Assembly (NCBI GenBank): GCA_963977005.1 | Contig: CAXBMQ010000005.1 | Location: forward strand, 124,001-188,000 | DNA length: 64,000 bases | Direction: 5' to 3' | Origin: CAXBCP01 sp963977005 | GTDB taxonomy: Bacteria > Pseudomonadota > Alphaproteobacteria > MPNO01 > UBA830 | Shown: positions 59,322 to 64,000 of the stretch, in pieces | Numbering within the stretch: position 1 is the first letter of the stretch | How the letters are laid out: the number at the start of each line of letters is the position of its first letter | Notes under the pieces: model-generated | Seen by the model: the letters and a program-made list of their open reading frames with translations, nothing else | Databases searched by the model: none | Told to the model about the DNA's origin: nothing | Position numbers and translations under genes: made by a program

Positions 59322-61079
59322 ATGCCTTACAGCAAATCCATGGCGCGTCGGTTCATCGCCGCCGCCTTTATCGCCGCTATCCCCATCGGGGCCCAGGCCG
59401 GCACCTACAACCTCACCGTCGATCGCGTGACGATCGACACCGGTGACTTCGTCAAGGAGGGCATCGGTTATAACGGCGCCTCTCCCGGACCCGTCATGCG
59501 ATTCAAGGAGGGGGAAGAGGTCACGATCAACGTCAAGAACAACCTTGATGAGCCGACTTCCATCCACTGGCACGGTCTGATCCTGCCCTATCAGCAGGAC
59601 GGCGTACCGACGATCAGTTTCGACGGCATCAAACCGGGCGAGACGTTTACTTACAAATTCCCGATCGTGCAGTCCGGGACCTACTGGTACCACAGCCACT
59701 CCGGCTTTCAGGAACCCGACGGCGCTTATGGGGCGATCGTTATCGAATCCAAAGATCGCGAACCGTACCGTTACGACCGGGAATATGTCGTTCAGTTCGC
59801 CGACAAGCACCGGCATTCGGGCGACCGCATCATGCGGAATCTCAAGATGATGCCCGACTACTACAACCGCAAGCAGCGGACGGCCGGCGATTTCTTCAAG
59901 GACGTTTCCGAGAAGGGGCTCGGCGCGACGCTGTCGGAAAGGAGCGACTGGGGCGACATGCGGATGATGCCGACAGACATTGAAGACGTTCAGGGTTTCA
60001 CGCCGCTGATCAACGGCAAAGGGCCCAAACAGAACTGGACCGGTATATTCAAACCGGGCGAGCGGGTCCGGCTGCGGTTCATCAATTCGTCGGCGATGAC
60101 TTATTTTGATATCCGGATTCCCGGATTGAAGATGACCGTTGTGAATGCGGACGGCAACAACGTACGTCCGGTAACGGTCGACGAGCTCCGCATCGCCGTG
60201 TCTGAAACCTATGACGTCATCGTCCGGCCGACCGAAGATCGCGCTTATACGATCTTTGCCGAATCGATGGGCCGGACGGCATATGCCCGTGGCACGCTGG
60301 CACCCCGCGCCGGCATGACCGGGGAGGTACCCAAGCTTCGCCAGGCGCCGCTGCTGGCCATGGCCGATATGGGCATGGCACATGAGGGGATGGACCATGG
60401 GTCGATGAAGGGCATGGACCATTCGGCGATGAAAAAGCCGATGGACCATTCTGCGATGCAGAAGCCCATGGATCATTCCGCCATGAAGCCGGCAGAACAA
60501 GGCGCTATGAAGGGCATGGATCATTCTGCCCATGGCGGCATGGGGGCTAAGAAAACCGACGCCTTTTATGCCGCAGGCAGCGGGCTGGCGCCGAAAGCGG
60601 CAAATGGCGGGAAGTTCCTGTCCTATGCGGATCTGAAAGCCCAGAAGCCGCTCTTCGAGCATCGCGCGGCGACGCGGGAAATCGAAATCCGCATCACCGG
60701 CAACATGGAGCGTTATATCTGGTCGCTCAACGATGTGAAGTATGGCGACGCCGAACCAATCCGGCTCAAATACGGTGAGCGGGTACGGTTCAAGTTCGTG
60801 AACGAGACCATGATGACGCATCCGATGCATCTGCACGGTATGTGGTCGATACTCGATACGGGCGCGAAGAAGTGGAACCCGATCAAGCACGTGGTCAGCG
60901 TGTCACCGGGGACCACTGTCTATATGGAAACCGAGGTGGATGCGCCCGGTCAGTGGGCGTTCCACTGCCACCTGTCCTACCACGCGGCTTCGGGCATGTT
61001 CCGCAAGGTCATCGTGGAAGGCGGACCCGAAGCGTCGACTATGACTCCAGCCCGTGAAATCCAGAAAGCGGAGAAATGA
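59322..61079 (+). CDS. copA: Copper-resistance multicopper oxidase CopA
   Basis: 585-residue periplasmic laccase-like oxidase that converts Cu(I) to less toxic Cu(II). A signal peptide (RRFIAAAFIAAIPIGAQA) precedes three cupredoxin domains. The copper ligands are HWHGL, YHSHSG, HPMHLHGMW and HCHLSYH, completing the T1 and trinuclear sites. A Met/His-rich insert with four to five MDHSAM-type repeats (residues about 355-410) is the usual extra copper-binding loop of PcoA/CopA. ATG 59322 has a CAGGAG ribosome site. The stop overlaps copB by 4 bases. Confidence 0.95.
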   Translation: MPYSKSMARRFIAAAFIAAIPIGAQAGTYNLTVDRVTIDTGDFVKEGIGYNGASPGPVMRFKEGEEVTINVKNNLDEPTSIHWHGLILPYQQDGVPTISFDGIKPGETFTYKFPIVQSGTYWYHSHSGFQEPDGAYGAIVIESKDREPYRYDREYVVQFADKHRHSGDRIMRNLKMMPDYYNRKQRTAGDFFKDVSEKGLGATLSERSDWGDMRMMPTDIEDVQGFTPLINGKGPKQNWTGIFKPGERVRLRFINSSAMTYFDIRIPGLKMTVVNADGNNVRPVTVDELRIAVSETYDVIVRPTEDRAYTIFAESMGRTAYARGTLAPRAGMTGEVPKLRQAPLLAMADMGMAHEGMDHGSMKGMDHSAMKKPMDHSAMQKPMDHSAMKPAEQGAMKGMDHSAHGGMGAKKTDAFYAAGSGLAPKAANGGKFLSYADLKAQKPLFEHRAATREIEIRITGNMERYIWSLNDVKYGDAEPIRLKYGERVRFKFVNETMMTHPMHLHGMWSILDTGAKKWNPIKHVVSVSPGTTVYMETEVDAPGQWAFHCHLSYHAASGMFRKVIVEGGPEASTMTPAREIQKAEK

Positions 61080-61801
61080 TTATGCGTATCAAGTCATTTC
61101 TGGCAGCCGGCGCCGTTGTCGCGGCGCTTGCCGCCACGCCTGCTGCCGCTCAGGAAACAAACCTGGTCTATTACGGTATTCAGCTTGAGGAGTTGGAGCA
61201 TCGCTGGGGAGATGAAAACGAGGAACTTTTTGTCTGGAACGGCGATGCGTTTGTCGGGACGGACGAACTGAAACTCAGATGGCTCAGCGAGGGTGAATAC
61301 GACACAAACGAACGAAAGTTCGAGACCCTCGAAAACCGTCTCGTTGTCCAGATGCCGGTATCGGATTTCTTCGATGTGAAAGCCGGTATCCGGGCGGATA
61401 CCCCCAAGGGCAAAAGCCGGCTCTACGGCGTATTGGGGCTGACCGGGCTTGCAAAACAATGGATCGAGATAGACGCCGATCTGTTCGTCAGCGACAAGGG
61501 CGACGCGTCGGCGCGGCTCGATGCAGAATATGAGTTGCTTCTGACAAACCGGATAACCCTGACGCCATCGGCGGATCTGAACGTCGCATTTTCCGACGAC
61601 CGGAAGATGGGGATCGGCAGCGGTTTTAGCTCGGCAGAAGTAGGTCTCCGGCTGAGTTACGACATCCTCGACCGGTTGGTGTCTCCCTATATCGGAGTGG
61701 TCTGGGAGCGGAAGTTCGGAGAGACCGCCGACCTGGCCCGTGAAGAAGGAGAAGACGTGGAAGCCTGGTTCGTTGGGATAGGGATGAAGGTCCTGTTCTA
61801 G
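61076..61801 (+). CDS. copB: Outer-membrane copper-resistance protein CopB
   Basis: 241-residue CopB/PcoB beta-barrel. The signal peptide is FLAAGAVVAALAATPAAAQ. Alternating amphipathic strands run throughout (ELKLRWLSEG, RLVVQMPVSDFFDVKAGI, VGLRLSYDIL) and the last residue is Phe, as in outer-membrane barrels. It lacks the long Met/His-rich N-terminal extension of PcoB. The start is coupled to copA (ATGA); a second ATG two codons later is equally possible. It probably sequesters or exports copper at the outer membrane. Confidence 0.92.
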   Translation: MIMRIKSFLAAGAVVAALAATPAAAQETNLVYYGIQLEELEHRWGDENEELFVWNGDAFVGTDELKLRWLSEGEYDTNERKFETLENRLVVQMPVSDFFDVKAGIRADTPKGKSRLYGVLGLTGLAKQWIEIDADLFVSDKGDASARLDAEYELLLTNRITLTPSADLNVAFSDDRKMGIGSGFSSAEVGLRLSYDILDRLVSPYIGVVWERKFGETADLAREEGEDVEAWFVGIGMKVLF

Positions 61802-61890
61802 GCGAGTCCAGGCCGACACATATGACTTGGACTTCGTCGCCCGCCCGGATTTCGATTCGGGCGGGCAGTCTCACTCAGACTGGTGAAAAC

Positions 61891-62382
61891 ATGGCCAATA
61901 TCGATCGATCGATGAGAGCTTTCCCATTAAGTCCTAACGCCAACAGAATTTTGCTGCTTTGGCTCGCAGCGACAGGGTTCATCCTAGCATTATTCTTGAT
62001 CGGTTCGACCGCGACGGCGGATACCGAAATTGACATCGGCAACGGCGTACGAGTGGAAAGTGTTCGGATCGCCGCCGCGAACGCCGGCGAGGATGCCCAG
62101 ATCCAACTACTCATAGTCAACGAAGGACCGTCAGCCCTTCATTTTTGGGGCGTATCCAGCGAGGCCGCCAATGGCTCGAGAATGGATGCCGAAATCGCCC
62201 CGGGCGAGAACATTGAGCTTGAAACACTGATGATCCCACCAAACGAAACGTTGAACCTGGAAACGTTTCATCAGCGGCTTTTTCTGTCCCGCCTGAAAAA
62301 AGATCTTCTCCCGGGCCAGGAGCTCGAGATCCAGCTTCATTTCGCTGAAGGCTACTTGAGTGTGGTTGCACATGTGCATTGA
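61891..62382 (+). CDS. PCuAC-like periplasmic copper chaperone, divergent
   Basis: 163-residue protein from ATG 61891. The membrane/signal segment is ILLLWLAATGFILALFLIGS. The mature domain follows the PCuAC (DUF461) pattern: LLIVNEGPSALHFWGVSS, then LETFHQRLFLSRLKKDLLPGQELEIQLHF and a terminal VVAHVH. The usual Met ligands of the H(M)x10Mx21HxM motif are partly missing, so copper binding is uncertain. Its position after copAB supports a role in periplasmic copper handling. Confidence 0.65.
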   Translation: MANIDRSMRAFPLSPNANRILLLWLAATGFILALFLIGSTATADTEIDIGNGVRVESVRIAAANAGEDAQIQLLIVNEGPSALHFWGVSSEAANGSRMDAEIAPGENIELETLMIPPNETLNLETFHQRLFLSRLKKDLLPGQELEIQLHFAEGYLSVVAHVH

Positions 62383-62532
62383 GATTACGGACATCTCTGG
62401 CTGGCTCACGACTGCGGCCCGCGGTTTTTGCGGCCCGGTATTGGTTTCGAGAGAGCTTGATGTCGGTATTTTGAGATGCGCCCTAGCACTCGACGTCTTG
62501 GTACAGGAAAAACCGAGGGGCGCTGGCGCGTG

Positions 62533-63213
62533 ATGTCAAAAACTCCTGATCCAGCGGAAATGTCTAGTGGGACGGCATTGCAGTGGTTCCCGCTTATTCG
62601 AGTGATGTCGCGGGCGACAACGCCCCGTTTGGCCGCCTTGAATATGTCGCCCAATCAGGCGACGACGCTCGGCCTGATAGCGGGATTGGCAGCGGCGGCT
62701 TGTATTGCTCTCGGGGAACAATTGCTTGGGGCGGGCCTGTTCTTTCTCTACTACCTCTTTGACTACTGCGACGGCGAACTCGCCCGGTTACATAGCTTGT
62801 CGTCCCGGTTCGGCGCGTATTACGACGATTTTGTCGATTGGATCGTGCATGCGACCTTCTTCCTGGCCCTTGGCTACCAGACGACGGTCGAAGCCGGGAT
62901 GGTCGTTTGGGTCTGGCTTGGTGCGGCGGCGGCCTTTGGCAGCACGATCAGCGCTGCTTTGCCGCTTGTCCTCGGCGGCGTGCCTGAAGGTGAGGCTCAG
63001 ATTGCAACACTTTCCGATCTCGGCAAGGGAGCGCGTCCGATTGACGTCGTTATCTTCGCATTCCGGGGCCTCGCGCGGGCAGATTTCTGGCTAATTGTCC
63101 TGGGACTTGCGATTGCCGGATGGCTATGGGTCCTTTTGCCTGCCGCTGCCGTCGGGTCGCAAGTGTTCTGGCTACTCTATTTCAAAAAATCCGTGCGAAG
63201 AATTCTCACATGA
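62533..63213 (+). CDS. CDP-alcohol phosphatidyltransferase family membrane enzyme
   Basis: 226-residue integral membrane enzyme that transfers a phosphatidyl or similar group from a CDP-alcohol. The signature D-x2-DG-x2-AR-x8-G-x3-D-x3-D is perfect (DYCDGELAR ... GAYYDDFVDW). About six membrane helices follow. The product (for example phosphatidyl-inositol, -glycerol or -serine) is not readable. ATG 62533 is chosen; the frame is open to 62476. Its stop overlaps the next small gene by 4 bases, and codon use is host-like. Confidence 0.88.
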   Translation: MSKTPDPAEMSSGTALQWFPLIRVMSRATTPRLAALNMSPNQATTLGLIAGLAAAACIALGEQLLGAGLFFLYYLFDYCDGELARLHSLSSRFGAYYDDFVDWIVHATFFLALGYQTTVEAGMVVWVWLGAAAAFGSTISAALPLVLGGVPEGEAQIATLSDLGKGARPIDVVIFAFRGLARADFWLIVLGLAIAGWLWVLLPAAAVGSQVFWLLYFKKSVRRILT

Positions 63214-63353
63214 GGCGCGAACCCGAAATCCGGCAATTGGAAGATGCGCAATCGCGCAGATCATTGTGCCGAAAATGTATGAGCGATGTACGCACACCCA
63301 AGCGGGCTTTTTACTCGCAAGATCACCTGAAAGTAGAGGGCGTCGATAGATGA
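63210..63353 (+). CDS. Conserved-looking 47-residue CxxC peptide
   Basis: A short gene (MRREPEIRQLEDAQSRRSL, then CRKC and RTPKRAFYSQ) that overlaps by 4 bases (ATGA) both the phosphatidyltransferase stop and the GNAT start. Such double coupling is hard to obtain by chance and supports translation. The protein is basic with one CxxC pair. No family is recognised. It could be a zinc-binding partner of either neighbour. Confidence 0.55.
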   Translation: MRREPEIRQLEDAQSRRSLCRKCMSDVRTPKRAFYSQDHLKVEGVDR

Positions 63354-63892
63354 TAACAAGCGGCTTTGAAACGGGGCAGAATTCGAGAGGACCCATCATC
63401 CGAACGGCCGTCGAAGCGGATGCGAATTCTCTGGTCGTGTTAGGTGCGCGCCTCGCCGAGAACGATCCTTTTTTGGTCGTCACCGGGTTTGACCCGGTTA
63501 CAGGTGCTGCCCTTATCAGATCCGCGGTGGTGGATGGCGCAGAAACAGGATCTTCGGAGATATTTGTCGCCGAACTCGATAACGAACTGGCTGGATTCGC
63601 CATTTGCCGGCGTCACCCTCCTCCTGAACGTAACACCATACTTCAACTCGATCTTGGCGTTGATGATCGCTATCGGCGTAGGGGCTTCGGAAGCGCTCTG
63701 GTCCTGCACACTATCGATTGGGCACGCAACTCGGACATCCATCGCATTCAGCTGGCGGTCGTCGCCGAGAACGGCGCGGCACTCTCATTATATGAAAAAC
63801 ACGGCTTTGTGACGGAAGGAACCCTGCGACGGGGTTTCAGGCTGGGCAGTAATTTCCACGATGTCCACGTTATGGCGAGGTTGCTGAAATGA
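63350..63892 (+). CDS. GNAT-family N-acetyltransferase
   Basis: 180-residue acetyltransferase. The GNAT motif A is clear: LGVDDRYRRRGFGSALVLHTIDWAR, quoted here by its core R-R-x-G-F-G-x-A, which binds the acetyl-CoA pyrophosphate. Motif B reads LAVVAENGAALSLYEKHGFVTEG. The N-terminal 60 residues form the substrate-side strands. The substrate is unknown. It is coupled by ATGA overlaps to the CxxC peptide and to the following gene. Confidence 0.88.
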   Translation: MITSGFETGQNSRGPIIRTAVEADANSLVVLGARLAENDPFLVVTGFDPVTGAALIRSAVVDGAETGSSEIFVAELDNELAGFAICRRHPPPERNTILQLDLGVDDRYRRRGFGSALVLHTIDWARNSDIHRIQLAVVAENGAALSLYEKHGFVTEGTLRRGFRLGSNFHDVHVMARLLK

Positions 63893-64000
63893 ACGATCTG
63901 GAGAGAACGCTCAAGAGTGCCGAAAGACAGCGTGAGCGCCTTGCCGCGATCCTTCGCGTATTTGTATTCCTGTCATTGATGGCAGCGACGCTCTCCTTGA
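63889..64000 (+). CDS. Start of a membrane protein cut by the window edge
   Basis: The ATG at 63889 overlaps the GNAT stop by 4 bases and opens a frame that continues to the window end. It encodes a charged helix (MNDLERTLKSAERQRERLAA) then a hydrophobic segment (ILRVFVFLSLMAATLSL). Too little is visible to assign a family. Confidence 0.6.
   Translation, partial: MNDLERTLKSAERQRERLAAILRVFVFLSLMAATLSL

Overview
The window is a chromosomal segment of an alphaproteobacterium, probably a Rhodospirillales-like marine or soil lineage. The evidence is the divK-pleD pair next to rpmG, the block pyrB-pyrC'-plsY-dprA-topA-rnr, an EipB (DUF1849) envelope protein, a GatCAB amidotransferase and high-GC codon use. 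No organism name can be assigned from sequence alone.

Positions 1-36,453 are mostly core genome. In order they carry a flavin oxidoreductase (cut by the window edge), RNase D, aspS, a GGDEF cyclase, EipB, a ROK kinase, divK-pleD, rpmG, an S41 protease, and the leftward rnr-topA-dprA-plsY-pyrC'-pyrB block. Next comes an LLM monooxygenase/flavin reductase/CoA-transferase operon, then a small unstable patch (a deaminase, its broken partial copy and an AT-rich membrane protein). After that come a GST, a lipoprotein, an AEC transporter, ruvX, gatC-gatA-(membrane protein)-gatB, three tandem Nu-class GST genes, a ThDP enzyme, and tRNA-Ser(GCU).

Positions 36,440-46,105 form a 9.7-kb integrative island in the 3' end of tRNA-Ser. 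It is bounded by 16-bp att repeats, with 12-bp-spaced arm-type repeats at both ends. It carries a tyrosine integrase, an unknown protein, an NYN-nuclease cassette bracketed by 77-bp direct repeats, an AlpA-like/HTH-zinc/second tyrosine recombinase trio, and a complete Type III restriction-modification system.

Positions 46,674-49,651, wedged between two mobile elements, hold the most interesting locus. It has a class III nucleotide cyclase with two cyclase domains on one chain, followed in the same direction by an E2-like (ubiquitin-conjugating-fold) cysteine-rich protein. Divergently transcribed is a small membrane protein that resembles the PycTM effector of Pycsar anti-phage systems. A 26-bp imperfect palindrome sits between the divergent starts. 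I read this as a non-canonical, E2-accessorised Pycsar-like defence system.

Positions 49,861-56,698 are a leftward phage-satellite-like element. It has a primase/helicase, a ParB-methyltransferase fusion, the P27 small terminase, DUF2924, a serine recombinase and an HTH protein, but no capsid genes and no large terminase.

Positions 57,181-61,801 are a copper module. It has a MerR/CueR-type promoter with a 19-bp spacer, a universal stress protein, a His-rich exported protein, a cupredoxin, the multicopper oxidase CopA and CopB, then a PCuAC-like protein. The window ends in a translationally coupled run: CDP-alcohol phosphatidyltransferase, a 47-aa CxxC peptide, a GNAT acetyltransferase, and a truncated membrane protein.
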